Assembly: GCF_014764385.1 (NCBI RefSeq)
Contig: NZ_CP061714.1
Span: forward strand, 1,922,001 to 1,986,000
Length of the DNA stretch: 64,000 bases
Origin: Luteimonas sp. MC1825
Lineage (GTDB): Bacteria; Pseudomonadota; Gammaproteobacteria; Xanthomonadales; Xanthomonadaceae
Direction of reading: 5' to 3'
Below the pieces are notes generated by a model. The model ran no database searches. It had not been told where the DNA came from and saw only the letters and a program-made list of their open reading frames with translations. The first letter of the stretch is position 1. Every line of letters begins with the position of its first letter. Below are positions 37,220-49,304 of this stretch, piece by piece. The position numbers were made by a program, and so were the translations under genes.

Positions 37220-38920
37220 TTACATCCGCGACGCTGTCAGCTCGACATCCGCGTTCTGCCAGGCCGCCGCGAACCGGCGCCGGACATCGGCCGCCTCGCG
37301 CGTCTTGCGCTGCGCGTCCAGGCTCTTGGCCAGGCCGAACAGCGACCAGCCATTGCCCGGATTGCGGTGCAGTTCCTCGCGATACACCTTCTCGGCATCC
37401 GCCGCGCGCCCGGCATCGAGCAGCACCGCGCCCAGCGTGTGGCGCACCGGCGCATGCCAGCCCGGTGGTTCGTCGTAGGGAATGCCGTCCTCGATCTTCG
37501 CGCCCTCGCGCAGCGCCGCGATTGCGGTGCCATGGTCGCCACGCGACGCGGCGATCTCGGCGCTGAGCACGCGCTCGGCGATGCGGGCCGAATGCGCGAG
37601 CGGATAACGATCCCACACCATCAAGGTTTCCATCTCCGGGTCCGCGGCAAGCGGTCGCAGTGCGGCGAGATGGCGGTCGGCATCGGCTGGCCGTGACTGC
37701 CGCACCGCTGCCATGCCCTGCGCGTAGTGCCAGATCGCGGTGACGTAGGGCAGGTCCGGGGCCGGGTTGGGCGCGGCGGCGATCTCGTCCCAGCGGCCGA
37801 AGCGCACGCGCTCGAACCACGGCGTCATCCAGTAGTGCTGCAGGCCGGCGAAGCCCGGCTGGCGCATCAGCTCCGGCAGCTCGGTGCGTTCCGACGTATG
37901 GCGCGCGGCCTCGCCGGCCAGCTTGCTGCTGCCTTCCATGCTCGCGGCGAACCACAGGAAATGGTGGTTGTGCGGCACGTAGCCGAGCGGGTAGACACCC
38001 TTCACGTTGCCGCGGCAGATCGCGAGGTACGCGTCATCGGCTTCGATGGCGCGCTGGTTGGCGAGCACCGCGTCGTGCCAGCGGCCGACGCGCGCATAGA
38101 TGTGCGCGGGCATGTGCACAAGGTGTCCCGAACCCGGGATAAGTTGGCGCAGGCGGTCGGCGGCCACGACGCCGCGCTGCGGATCGGCGGATGCCTCCAC
38201 CGCATGCACGTACAGGTGCAGCGCGCCGGCGTGTTCGGGGTCGCGCGCGATCACCGATTCCAGCGTCTGCACCACCTCGGCGGTATGGCCCTTGGGCCGC
38301 AGTTCCTGGTCGTAGTAGTCCCATGGTTGCAGGTCCATGAGCGACTCGGCATGCAGCACCGCGGCATCGAGGTCATCCGGGCGCTGCTTCACCAGCGTGC
38401 CTGTGGCCTTGGCATAGGCCTCATCCAGCGGGCGGCGATTCTCGGGCGGCTGCGCGGCGTAGCGCGCCGCCAGCGCCTCGATGAATGCCTGCTCGCGCGC
38501 GGTCGCACTGGGCCCCAGTTCACGCGCGCGCTGCAGCCGGCTCCACGCGTCGGCATTGTCGGCCGGGTCCATGGCAGCGTTGACGTGCGGTCCGAGCACC
38601 AGCGAAGCGCCCCACCAGCACATCGCGCACGCCGGGTCGAGTTCGGTGGCCTTGAGGAAGGCGCGCTCCGCGGCGTCATGGTTGAAGCCGTATGTCAGCG
38701 CCAGGCCCTGGTCGAACCAGCGCTGCACCTCCGGATGCGTGCTGCTGACCGGGAAGCTGTAGTCGCCCAGTCCCTCCAACAGCACCGCGCCCACCATCGC
38801 CATTTCCGGGGGAGACGACCGCGGCGCATCCGCCGTGGAGGCGTGCTGGCCGCAGCCGGAAGAGACAAGAGCCAGCGCGGTGGCGGCGCAGGACAGGAAA
38901 AGGTGGATTCGACGGGCCAT
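37220..38920 (-). CDS. TPR lipoprotein with conserved Cys/His motifs
   Basis: A 566-residue lipoprotein; the lipobox is LVSSGC, with Cys at position 23. The body has TPR-type helical repeats (AERAFLKATELDPACAMCWWGASL, HTLGAVLLDAGRAADAEKVYREEL). Between them are runs rich in His and Cys: CAMCWWG, LHLYVHAVEAS, VHMPAHIYARVGRW and PHNHHFLWFAA. These recur in a family of uncharacterised TPR proteins and could bind metal. GGAGG stands six bases before the ATG at 38920, which sets the start. Its function is unknown. Confidence 0.85.
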   Translation of the reverse strand: MARRIHLFLSCAATALALVSSGCGQHASTADAPRSSPPEMAMVGAVLLEGLGDYSFPVSSTHPEVQRWFDQGLALTYGFNHDAAERAFLKATELDPACAMCWWGASLVLGPHVNAAMDPADNADAWSRLQRARELGPSATAREQAFIEALAARYAAQPPENRRPLDEAYAKATGTLVKQRPDDLDAAVLHAESLMDLQPWDYYDQELRPKGHTAEVVQTLESVIARDPEHAGALHLYVHAVEASADPQRGVVAADRLRQLIPGSGHLVHMPAHIYARVGRWHDAVLANQRAIEADDAYLAICRGNVKGVYPLGYVPHNHHFLWFAASMEGSSKLAGEAARHTSERTELPELMRQPGFAGLQHYWMTPWFERVRFGRWDEIAAAPNPAPDLPYVTAIWHYAQGMAAVRQSRPADADRHLAALRPLAADPEMETLMVWDRYPLAHSARIAERVLSAEIAASRGDHGTAIAALREGAKIEDGIPYDEPPGWHAPVRHTLGAVLLDAGRAADAEKVYREELHRNPGNGWSLFGLAKSLDAQRKTREAADVRRRFAAAWQNADVELTASRM

Positions 38921-38989
38921 CGGAGGCCTCCAGCAACGACCACACTCCCCCGACAACGCGGCGCGCAATCGCGGGCGGACAGGCCGCGC

Positions 38990-39036
38990 AAAAAAAACTC
39001 GCTTTCTTCGCGCCTTCGCGCCTTCGCGAGAAAAAA
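38990..39036 (-). terminator. Probable terminator of the pabB-mltG-tmk-holB-pilZ operon
   Basis: On the minus strand a stem CTCGC/GCGAG encloses three copies of a GCGAAG-like unit and is followed by eight T residues; six T residues also precede it. It lies about 15-60 bases after the pilZ stop and before the TPR gene. The repeated CTTCGCGC units on the plus strand make it look like a short dispersed repeat used as a terminator. Confidence 0.55.
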
Positions 39037-39051
39037 GCTGTCCAAACCACC

Positions 39052-39404
39052 CTACATCGTGTGCGTAGGCTTTTCCGCATTCAGCGTACCGGCGAGCAGG
39101 GTCTCGATGCGGCCCTTCACGTTCTCGCCCTCGGCGGTGTCGGCGAACTGCACCCCGATGCCGGCGGTGCGGTTGCCCTGCGCGCCCGGCGGCGTGACCC
39201 AGACCACCTTGCCGGCGGCCGGCAGGCGTTCGCTGGATTCAGGAAGCGTCAGCAGCACGAACACCTCGTCGCCGAGGAAGTAGCGCCGCGTGGTGGGCAC
39301 GAAGATCCCGCCGTGCTTCAGGTAAGGCATGTAGGCCGCATACAGCTGCGCCTTGTCCTTGACCGCGAGGGACAGGATGCCCTGCCGCGCACCACCGGTT
39401 GCAC

Positions 39405-39408
<4 letters not shown>
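39052..39408 (-). CDS. pilZ: PilZ-domain protein, type IV pilus assembly type
   Basis: A 118-residue PilZ domain. It lacks the RxxxR and (D/N)xSxxG residues that bind cyclic-di-GMP, like the xanthomonad PilZ that acts through FimX and PilB in type IV pilus assembly. Characteristic parts are GILSLAVKDKAQLYAAYMPY and GGIFVPTTRRYFLGDEVFVLL. It overlaps the holB stop by four bases and ends the operon. Whether it binds FimX here is inferred. Confidence 0.88.
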
Positions 39409-42141
<2,733 letters not shown>

Positions 42142-42177
42142 GCGGCGGGACCCGCGGGGATGATGGCAAGCATGGCC

Positions 42178-43554
42178 TCAGGATACCTTGCCGACTGCAT
42201 CGCCGGTCAGGCCAAGCGCCTGCAGCATGCCGCGCGCCTTGGCGCGGGTTTCGTCGAGTTCATGCGCCGGATCCGAATCGGCCACGATGCCGGCGCCGGT
42301 GCGGAAACGCAGCTGGGCGCCCGCGACTTCGGCGCTGCGGATCAGGATGTTGAGGTCGAGGTCGCCGTCGCGGTTCAACCAGCCCATCGCGCCGGTGTAC
42401 GCACCGCGGCCGACACCCTCGAGTTCCGCGATCACCTGCATGCAGCGTACCTTGGGCGCCCCGGTGATCGTGCCGCCGGGGAACACCGCGCGCAGCACAG
42501 CGCCGGGCGTTGCATCCGCACGCAGCCGGCCACGCACGTTGCTGACGATGTGGTGCACGTGCGCATAGCTTTCCACCACCATCAGCTCGTCGACTTCGAC
42601 GCTGCCCGCCTGGCAGACGCGGCCGAGGTCGTTGCGTTCGAGGTCCACCAGCATCACGTGCTCGGCGCGCTCCTTGGCGTGCCCGACCAGCTCGCGGATG
42701 CGTCCCGCGTCGTCGTCACCGGCCAGCCGCGGCCGGGTGCCGGCGATCGGGCGCGTCTCCACGACGTCACCGCGTACCGACACCAGGCGCTCGGGCGAGG
42801 CACTGACCACCGCACCGGCATCGCCCAGGTCGAACAGGCCGGCGAACGGCGCGGGATTGGCGAGGCGCAGGCGCTGGTACAGCGCCGCGGGCTCGAGCGG
42901 GGCGTCGAAGCGCACGTCCCAGCCGCGCGACAGGTTGACCTGGAACACGTCGCCGGCACGGATGTAGTCGAGCGCACGCGCGACGCCGTGGAGATAGGTT
43001 TCCCCCAGATCTTCTTCGCAGGCGATCACGCCCGGCCATCCGGGCGGCGGCGGCGCGGCGGCGGACATCGCGTCGGCGACAATCGCCTCGAGCAGCGCCT
43101 CGTACCCGCGCTCGGCCACCGCCACCACCTCGCCGCTGGCGCGGTCGCGCAGGACCGCGCCAGGACAGCGGCAGGCGACCGCAACCGGCAGAATGCCTTC
43201 CGCGGCGGGCAGCGACAGCACGGGTTCGACTTCCGCCGCCAGCTCGTAGCCCAGCAGCAGTGCCCAGCCGCCGCGGAACGGCCACAGCGGCTCTTCGCGC
43301 GGCAGGCGCAGCGCCTGCCAGTCGGCATCGAGTGCGGCAAGGAAATTCGCGCCCGCGACACTGCCGTCCTCGCGCACGCTGCGGCCGTCACGCCCCAGGC
43401 TGATGCGGGCGCCGTCGGAGGCGAGCAGCATGTCCCAGCGCCCCTGCGCAGTGCCGGAGGCGACCGACTCAAGCAACAGCGGGAAACGCGCGGGCGCGCG
43501 CCGCTGCAGCGCCAGCAGGTCGACGCCGGATGGCAGGGAGCGGATGGTCAGCAT
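42178..43554 (-). CDS. pabB: Aminodeoxychorismate synthase component I (PabB)
   Basis: A 458-residue chorismate-binding enzyme of folate synthesis. It has the N-terminal anthranilate-synthase-type domain and the C-terminal chorismate domain with GDVFQVNLSRGW, SASPERLVSVRGDVVETRPIAGTRPR, the DLERNDLGRV motif and FPGGTITGAPKVRCMQ. The residues PIAGTR, instead of an anthranilate-type PxxGT, suit PabB. It sits where pabC is found in E. coli (between fabF and mltG). The start is the ATG at 43554. Confidence 0.88.
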   Translation of the reverse strand: MLTIRSLPSGVDLLALQRRAPARFPLLLESVASGTAQGRWDMLLASDGARISLGRDGRSVREDGSVAGANFLAALDADWQALRLPREEPLWPFRGGWALLLGYELAAEVEPVLSLPAAEGILPVAVACRCPGAVLRDRASGEVVAVAERGYEALLEAIVADAMSAAAPPPPGWPGVIACEEDLGETYLHGVARALDYIRAGDVFQVNLSRGWDVRFDAPLEPAALYQRLRLANPAPFAGLFDLGDAGAVVSASPERLVSVRGDVVETRPIAGTRPRLAGDDDAGRIRELVGHAKERAEHVMLVDLERNDLGRVCQAGSVEVDELMVVESYAHVHHIVSNVRGRLRADATPGAVLRAVFPGGTITGAPKVRCMQVIAELEGVGRGAYTGAMGWLNRDGDLDLNILIRSAEVAGAQLRFRTGAGIVADSDPAHELDETRAKARGMLQALGLTGDAVGKVS

Positions 43555-43568
43555 GCAGGCAGGCCGCT

Positions 43569-43588
43569 GCCGCCGCGGAGGCGGCGGC
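43569..43588 (-). terminator. GC hairpin between fabF and pabB
   Basis: A perfect eight-pair stem GCCGCCGC/GCGGCGGC with a four-base loop in the 40 bases between fabF and pabB. No T-run follows, so it is only a possible terminator or attenuating structure. Confidence 0.35.
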
Positions 43589-43594
43589 GATGCG

Positions 43595-44830
43595 TCAGAT
43601 GCGGCGGAAGACCAGGCTGCCGTTGGTGCCGCCGAAGCCGAAGGAGTTGGACATGGCAATGTCCACCTGCTGCTGGCGCGCGGTATGCGGCACGTAGTCG
43701 AGGTCACAGCCCGGCGAGGGATTGTGGAGGTTGATGGTCGGCGGAATGACCCCCGTGTGCAGGGCCATCGCCGAGAACACCGCCTCCACGCCACCGGCCG
43801 CACCGAGCAGGTGCCCGGTCATCGACTTGGTGGAGCTCACCATGACCTTGCGTGCGTGCCCGCCGAGCACGCTCTTGATGCCCATGGTCTCCGCCAGGTC
43901 GCCGGCCGGGGTGGAGGTGCCGTGGGCGTTGATGTAGCCGAGCGCGGACGGATCGATGCCCGCGTCCCTGATCGCCGCACGCATGCAACGCGCGCCGCCG
44001 CTGCCGCTCTCGCTGGGCGCAGTCATGTGGTACGCGTCGCCGCTCATGCCGAAGCCGGCAAGTTCGGCATAGATCCGCGCGCCGCGGGCCTTGGCCCGTT
44101 CGTATTCCTCGATCACCAGGATGCCGGCGCCGTCGCCCATGACGAAGCCGTCGCGGCCCTCGTCCCAGGGGCGGGACGCCGCGGCGGGATCGTCGTTGCG
44201 GGTGGACAGCGCCTTCATCGCGCAGAAGCCGCCGAGCGACGTCGGCGTGGTGGCGTACTCGGCGCCGCCGGCGATCATCACGTCGGCATCGCCGTACTGG
44301 ATCATGCGCATCGCCAGGCCGATGTTGTGCGTCGCCGTGGTGCAGGCGGTGACGGCGGCGATGTTGGGGCCCTGCGCGCCGGTCATGATCGAAACCTGGC
44401 CGGCGATCATGTTGATGATGGTGCTCGGCACGTAGAACGGCGAGATCTTGCGCGCGCCGCCCTCGGCGTACTTGAGCGTGGTTTCCTCGATGCCCTTGAG
44501 CCCGCCGATGCCGGCGCCGATGGCCACGCCGATGCGCTCGGGATCGGCCGCCACGTCGAGCCCCGCGTCGGCGATCGCCATCAGCGCCGCGGCCACGCCG
44601 TAGTGCACGAACGGGTCCATCTTCTTGACGTCCTTGGGCGCGATCCACTGCGTCGGGTCGAAGCCCCTGACCTCGCCGGCGATGCGCGTGGCGAAGCCCG
44701 ACGCGTCGAAGTTGGTGATCGGGCCGATGCCCGAACGCCCGTCAACGATGCCCTGCCAGGACGAGGCCAGGTCATTGCCCAGCGGCGACAGGATGCCGAG
44801 GCCGGAGATGACGACGCGACGCTTGGACAT
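43595..44830 (-). CDS. fabF: 3-oxoacyl-ACP synthase II
   Basis: A 411-residue condensing enzyme for fatty-acid elongation. The catalytic cysteine is in [12 protein letters not shown], the two histidines in [11 protein letters not shown] and [12 protein letters not shown], and it ends in the FGFGGTN box. It follows acpP by 110 bases in the fab block. Confidence 0.96.
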   Translation of the reverse strand: MSKRRVVISGLGILSPLGNDLASSWQGIVDGRSGIGPITNFDASGFATRIAGEVRGFDPTQWIAPKDVKKMDPFVHYGVAAALMAIADAGLDVAADPERIGVAIGAGIGGLKGIEETTLKYAEGGARKISPFYVPSTIINMIAGQVSIMTGAQGPNIAAVTACTTATHNIGLAMRMIQYGDADVMIAGGAEYATTPTSLGGFCAMKALSTRNDDPAAASRPWDEGRDGFVMGDGAGILVIEEYERAKARGARIYAELAGFGMSGDAYHMTAPSESGSGGARCMRAAIRDAGIDPSALGYINAHGTSTPAGDLAETMGIKSVLGGHARKVMVSSTKSMTGHLLGAAGGVEAVFSAMALHTGVIPPTINLHNPSPGCDLDYVPHTARQQQVDIAMSNSFGFGGTNGSLVFRRI

Positions 44831-44940
44831 GTGGACTCCTGGACGGTTGCGCGCGCCGCCAACCGGCGCGCCGAAAACGCCCGAGGCCGCATCAGCGGCC
44901 CCGGGTTGTCACGCTGCGGCCAAGGGCCGCACTGGACGCA

Positions 44941-45180
44941 TCAGGCCTTGACGTGGGCCTTGATGTAATCGATGGCCTGCTGCACCGAAGTGATCTTCTC
45001 GGCTTCCTCGTCCGGGATCTCGCACTCGAACTCTTCTTCGAGGGCCATCACCAGCTCGACGGTGTCGAGGGAGTCGGCTCCAAGGTCGTCGACGAAGGAG
45101 GCGCTGGTGCTGACCTCGTCTTCCTTGACGCCCAGTTGTTCGACGACGATTTTCTTGACGCGTTCTTCGATGCTGCTCAT
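44941..45180 (-). CDS. acpP: Acyl carrier protein
   Basis: A 79-residue acidic ACP. The phosphopantetheine serine is in [20 protein letters not shown]. The ATG at 45180 is set by GGAG ten bases upstream; the longer frame upstream is not ACP-like. It lies between fabG and fabF in the usual order. It carries growing acyl chains. Confidence 0.97.
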   Translation of the reverse strand: MSSIEERVKKIVVEQLGVKEDEVSTSASFVDDLGADSLDTVELVMALEEEFECEIPDEEAEKITSVQQAIDYIKAHVKA

Positions 45181-45250
45181 GGGTATTCGGCTCCGGTGGA
45201 GGCAGTTGCGGTGGATAGTGTAAGGGAAACGGGTGGGACGTTGCGCGGTG

Positions 45251-45994
45251 TCACGGCATGTACATGCCGCCATTGACGTGCAGGGTTTCGCCGGTGATAT
45301 AGCTTGCGCCCGGCCCGGCCAGGAATGCGACCGCACGGGCGATATCGGCCGCCTCGCCCAGGCGACCCAGTGCGATCTGGCCGACCAGGGCTTCCTTGGA
45401 CGCTTCAGGCAGGTCGCGGGTCATGTCGGTGGCGATGAAGCCCGGCGCGACCACGTTCACGGTCACGCCGCGGCTGCCGATCTCCTTCGCCAGCGACTTG
45501 CTGAACGCGATCACCCCGGCCTTGGCGGCGGCGTAGTTGGCCTGCCCGGCGTTGCCGGTCACCCCGACCACCGAGGCGATGTTGATGATGCGGCCGCGGC
45601 GCGCCTTCATCATCGCGCGCATCACGGCTTTCGAGGCGCGGTAGACGCTGGTGAGGTTGGTGTCGAGGATGGCCTGCCAGTCCTCGTCCTTCATGCGCAT
45701 CAGCAGGTTGTCGCGGGTGATGCCGGCATTGTTCACCAGGATCGAGATCGCGCCGACCTCCTTGGCGATCGAATCGACCAGCGCCTCGATGTCACCCGGA
45801 ACCGATACGTCCAGCACGCGGCCTTGGCCGCCTTGCTCCGCCAAGCGCGCGGCGATCGCCTGCGCGCCCGCCTCGCTGGTCGCGGTGCCGACGACCGTGG
45901 CGCCCATGGCGGCCAGCTGGTCGGCGATCGCCGCGCCGATGCCGCGGCTCGCGCCGGTCACCAGCGCGACCTCGCCCTTCAATTCCTGTGTCAT
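45251..45994 (-). CDS. fabG: 3-oxoacyl-ACP reductase
   Basis: A 247-residue SDR. It has TGASRGIG for [14 protein letters not shown], the catalytic Ser (NIASVVG), and YxxxK as YAAAKAG. It reduces 3-oxoacyl-ACP in each elongation round. Between it and fabD is a 100-base inverted repeat. Confidence 0.96.
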   Translation of the reverse strand: MTQELKGEVALVTGASRGIGAAIADQLAAMGATVVGTATSEAGAQAIAARLAEQGGQGRVLDVSVPGDIEALVDSIAKEVGAISILVNNAGITRDNLLMRMKDEDWQAILDTNLTSVYRASKAVMRAMMKARRGRIINIASVVGVTGNAGQANYAAAKAGVIAFSKSLAKEIGSRGVTVNVVAPGFIATDMTRDLPEASKEALVGQIALGRLGEAADIARAVAFLAGPGASYITGETLHVNGGMYMP

Positions 45995-46024
45995 ACGTCG
46001 TTGCCTGTATCAGTAAGAGCGTTT

Positions 46025-46128
46025 TTTGCCACGGATTGACGCGAATGAACGCGGATCAAGCATTCGCAGACAAGACACGGCTTCGTCTTTGCCCTATCCG
46101 CGTTCATCCGCGCAGATCCGTGGCAAAG
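46025..46128. repeat. Long imperfect inverted repeat between fabG and fabD
   Basis: Two arms of about 32 bases, 46025-46056 and 46096-46128, are near-perfect inverted copies of each other, both running TGCCACGGAT..GCG(A/G)ATGAACGCGGAT. They flank about 39 bases that are not part of the arms. The arms could form a large cruciform or RNA hairpin. The pattern resembles small dispersed palindromic elements. A related single half-copy occurs at 47196-47226. Confidence 0.85.
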
Positions 46129-46131
46129 GAA

Positions 46132-47082
46132 TCAGCTTTTCTTCCATTCCGCCAAGGCGGCATCAAAGTCGTCCGGGGTACCGAGCGCGCGCGCGTCCAG
46201 TGACTTGTCGATGCGCCTGGCCAGTCCGGTGAGGACCTTGCCGGGGCCGCATTCGCCGACGCGGGTGACGCCGCGGCCGGCCAGCGCCTGGACGCAGGAG
46301 GTCCATTGCACCGGCAGGTACAGCTGGCGCACCAGCGCGTCGCGGATCGCCTCCACGCCGTCATGCACCTCGGCGTCGACGTTCTGCACCACGGGCAATG
46401 CCGGGGCGCTCCACGCCAGTCCGGACATGGCTTCGGACAGGCGGTTGGCGGCTTCGCGCATCAGCGGCGTATGCGACGGCACGCTGACGGCCAGCTTCAC
46501 CACCTTGCGCACGCCCTTGGCCGCAAGCAGTTCCAGCGCGCGGTCCACCGCGGCCGCATGCCCGCCGATGACGATCTGCCCCGGCGAGTTGAAGTTGGCC
46601 GGCACCACCACGCCGGCCTCGCCTGAAGCCTCGACGCAGGTGTCCTGCACCAGCGCGTCGTCGGCACCGATCACGGCCGCCATCGCGCCGGTGCCGGCGG
46701 GTGCCGCGTCCTGCATCAACTGGCCACGCAGGCGCACGAGCTTCGCGCCGTCCGCCAGCGACAGCGCGCCCGCGGCGACCAGCGCGGCGTATTCGCCCAG
46801 GCTGTGGCCGGCAAGCAGCGTCGGCGCTTCGCCACCCTGCGCCTCCCACGCGCGCCACACGGCGATACCCGCCGCCAGCAGCGCGGGCTGGGTGAATTCC
46901 GTGTGGTTGAGCGAGCTGTCGTCGGCATCCTGCGCCAGCGCCCAGAGATCGACGCCGGCGCCGTCCGAAGCTTCGGCAAACGCGTCGCGCACCACGGTGC
47001 CGCGCGCGGCGAGGCCGGCGAGCATGCCGGGGGCCTGTGAGCCCTGTCCTGGAAACACGAAAGCAAGCTGGGATGCGGTCAA
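46132..47082 (-). CDS. fabD: Malonyl-CoA-ACP transacylase
   Basis: A 316-residue acyltransferase that loads malonate onto ACP. The catalytic serine is in AGHSLGEYAALVAAG and the active-site His region in VSVPSHTPLM, with QGSQ at the start. I chose the TTG at 47082 because it gives (M)TASQLAFVFPGQGSQ, which is the usual family N-terminus; a TTG six codons further up (47100) is possible. No strong ribosome site is visible at either. It lies in the fab block, upstream of fabG. Confidence 0.92.
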   Translation of the reverse strand: MTASQLAFVFPGQGSQAPGMLAGLAARGTVVRDAFAEASDGAGVDLWALAQDADDSSLNHTEFTQPALLAAGIAVWRAWEAQGGEAPTLLAGHSLGEYAALVAAGALSLADGAKLVRLRGQLMQDAAPAGTGAMAAVIGADDALVQDTCVEASGEAGVVVPANFNSPGQIVIGGHAAAVDRALELLAAKGVRKVVKLAVSVPSHTPLMREAANRLSEAMSGLAWSAPALPVVQNVDAEVHDGVEAIRDALVRQLYLPVQWTSCVQALAGRGVTRVGECGPGKVLTGLARRIDKSLDARALGTPDDFDAALAEWKKS

Positions 47083-47195
47083 GCGTACGGTCCGATTCAA
47101 AAGCCGGGGGATGATAAGCGTGAACGCCCCGGTCCGTCTGTACCCGCCCGTATTGACCCGGCTGCGCGACCGCCATCCCTCACCTGCCTGGTCCG

Positions 47196-47226
47196 GATCC
47201 GCGTCATCCGCCTAATCCGTGGCACA
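47196..47226. repeat. Solitary half-copy related to the fabG-fabD repeat
   Basis: The sequence around 47197-47226 (ATCCGCGTCATCCG.. then ..AATCCGTGGCACA) aligns with the right arm of the inverted repeat at 46096-46128 with a few changes and a missing base. Only one arm is present. It lies between fabD and fabH, so the same element occurs twice inside one gene cluster. Confidence 0.65.
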
Positions 47227-47257
47227 AGAAGCTCTTTCCAGGCACGCAAGAACGGAA

Positions 47258-47280
47258 AGGGCCGCGAAGATCGCGGCCCT
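47258..47280 (-). terminator. Hairpin after fabH
   Basis: A perfect ten-pair stem AGGGCCGCGA/TCGCGGCCCT with a three-base loop, 24 bases past the fabH stop on the minus strand. After it the transcript reads TTCCGTTCTTG, a weak T-rich tail. It may terminate or slow fabH transcription before fabD. Confidence 0.55.
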
Positions 47281-47303
47281 GGCCTCGCGGGATGTGGCGC
47301 GGC

Positions 47304-48314
47304 TCAGTAGCGCAGCAGCGCCGAGCCCCAGGTGAATCCGCCGCCAAAGGCTTCCAGCAGCACCAGTTGGCCGCGCTGCACCCTGCCGGAGCGCACCGCC
47401 TCGTCCAGTGCCAGCGGCACCGAGCCCGAGGACGTGTTGCCGTGCCTGTCGACGGTGACGATCACCCGCTCCATCGGCATGTCCAGCCGCTTGGCCGTGG
47501 CTTCGATGATGCGCAGGTTGGCCTGGTGCGGGATCAGCCAGTCGATGTCATGGCGGTCGACGCCATTGGCCTCGAGGGTCTCTTCGACGATCGCGTCCAG
47601 CGCCTTGACCGCGGCCTTGAACACCTCGCTGCCCGCCATGTTGATGCGCAAGCCGGCGTTCTTCTCGTTTTCCTTGAAGCCCACGGACACGCCCACCGGG
47701 TTCCAGAGCAGCTCCTTCTTGCCGCCGTCGGCGTGCAGGTGGGTACTGAGGATGCCGGTCTCGGCATCGGCCTTGAGCACCACCGCGCCGGCGCCGTCGC
47801 CGAACAGCACGCAGGTGGTGCGCTCGCTCCAGTCGACCATGCGGGTAAGGGTTTCGGCACCGATCACAAGCGCGGTCTTCGCGGCGCCGGAGGTGATGAA
47901 CTTCTCGGCCACGCTCAGCGCATAGACGAACCCCGAGCAGGCCGCGTTGACGTCGAACGCCGGGCAGCCGTTGGCACCCAAGCGGTGCTGCACAAGGCAG
48001 GCGGTGGACGGGAAGATGATGTCCGGCGTGGTGGTGCCGAGGATGATCAGGTCGAGTTCGGAAGCGTCGACGCCGGCGGCTTCCATCGCACGCACGGCCG
48101 CGTGGTAGGCGAGGTCGCCGGTGGTCTCGCCCTCGGCGGCGATATGCCGCTGGCGGATGCCGGTGCGGCTGGCGATCCACTCATCACTGGTATCGACGAA
48201 CTCGGCCAGGTCGGCGTTGGTCAGCACCTTGGCCGGCAGGTAGCTGCCGGTACCCGCGATGCGCGCATAGATGCGCGGCGCGGGCGCCGTCGCGGGAGTT
48301 GCGGACTCGCTCAT
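47304..48314 (-). CDS. fabH: 3-oxoacyl-ACP synthase III
   Basis: A 336-residue initiating condensing enzyme. The catalytic Cys-His-Asn triad is visible in [22 protein letters not shown] and [11 protein letters not shown]. The ATG at 48314 gives a short Ala/Pro-rich leader before [16 protein letters not shown]; the extra frame upstream is unconserved. It lies between rpmF and fabD; the plsX gene usual at this place in enterics is absent. Confidence 0.95.
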   Translation of the reverse strand: MSESATPATAPAPRIYARIAGTGSYLPAKVLTNADLAEFVDTSDEWIASRTGIRQRHIAAEGETTGDLAYHAAVRAMEAAGVDASELDLIILGTTTPDIIFPSTACLVQHRLGANGCPAFDVNAACSGFVYALSVAEKFITSGAAKTALVIGAETLTRMVDWSERTTCVLFGDGAGAVVLKADAETGILSTHLHADGGKKELLWNPVGVSVGFKENEKNAGLRINMAGSEVFKAAVKALDAIVEETLEANGVDRHDIDWLIPHQANLRIIEATAKRLDMPMERVIVTVDRHGNTSSGSVPLALDEAVRSGRVQRGQLVLLEAFGGGFTWGSALLRY

Positions 48315-48421
48315 CTGGTGGATCGACCTCGTTGGTTCCAGCGCCGGCAATGCCGGCGGATCGCGCGGCGCGGGGCGCACGCGCGATGGGCCTGCCCGAC
48401 GCAGCGCGACGGGCGGAGAGG

Positions 48422-48616
48422 TCAATCCTCGTCGGCGATCTTGACCTTCGGCTGCACGACCTGGCGCCCGCGGTAGAAACCGTCCGGGGTGACATGGTGG
48501 CGCAGGTGGGTCTCGCCCGACGTCGGGTCGGTGGACAGCTGCTTGGCGCTCAGCGCGTCATGCGCACGGCGCATGCCACGGCGGGAGGGGGAAACGCGGG
48601 ACTTCTGTACGGCCAT
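48422..48616 (-). CDS. rpmF: Ribosomal protein L32
   Basis: A 64-residue basic protein beginning [20 protein letters not shown], the canonical L32 start, and ending [12 protein letters not shown] lies seven bases before the ATG. No CxxC zinc site is present. It follows the yceD-like gene by 27 bases and precedes fabH. Confidence 0.95.
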   Translation of the reverse strand: MAVQKSRVSPSRRGMRRAHDALSAKQLSTDPTSGETHLRHHVTPDGFYRGRQVVQPKVKIADED

Positions 48617-48643
48617 GGGTGTGCTCCAAACGAAACCGGGTTG

Positions 48644-49171
48644 TCAATTCTTTTTCAGGTCAGCCAACGCCGCGAACGGGTTGGCACTTTGTTCTTCATC
48701 TTCCGAGACCGGCCAGTCGCGCTCGACGCTTTCCGAACCGGGTGCCATTGGCACCACCGGCACGGCCAGGATCAGCTCGTCCTCGACCAGCTCCGCGGGG
48801 CGCACGAGACCGTCGTCGGCCACCAGCAGGGCTTCGTACCCCTCCGGCAACGCGGCTTCGGCAGCCTCGCTCTCGCTCTCGTCATCGCTCGCACGCAGCA
48901 GGCCAAGCCGCTGCACCAGCGACACCGGGAACAGGAACCGCTGCAGGGTGCGCTGGCAAAGCAGCGGCAACTCCGCGTCGATCCTCAATTCCACGAAAGG
49001 CACCTGCAACTCGTCACGATCGAAGCCGAGGCTGAAGGAAACGTCCCCTTCGGCATCGACCAGCGTGTCGGCCAACCGCGCAAGCGCGGACAGCGGCAGG
49101 CGGCCAGCAAACTCGCGCCGGGCCGCGACCATGCGCCAAGCGTCCAATACCTCGGGCACGTCTGCAGACAT
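48644..49171 (-). CDS. yceD: YceD family protein (DUF177)
   Basis: A 175-residue DUF177 protein, regularly encoded just upstream of rpmF. Conserved features are LRIDAELPLLCQRTLQRFLFPV, with the single conserved Cys, and the acidic C-terminus with ELVEDELILAVPVVPM and NPFAALADLKK. Plant relatives are linked to 23S rRNA accumulation; the bacterial role is not established. The start is the ATG at 49171. Confidence 0.88.
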   Translation of the reverse strand: MSADVPEVLDAWRMVAARREFAGRLPLSALARLADTLVDAEGDVSFSLGFDRDELQVPFVELRIDAELPLLCQRTLQRFLFPVSLVQRLGLLRASDDESESEAAEAALPEGYEALLVADDGLVRPAELVEDELILAVPVVPMAPGSESVERDWPVSEDEEQSANPFAALADLKKN

Positions 49172-49304
49172 AAGCCGGAGAATGTTAGGCCTCGGCCCCT
49201 GCCCTGTCAAACCGCGGATCGCGGCCAGATCCGCGCGTACGGGGGGATTTGCCCGCGCCGGGCCGCAGCGGGCAGACTGCTGGCCCACCACCGAGGGCTC
49301 CCGC

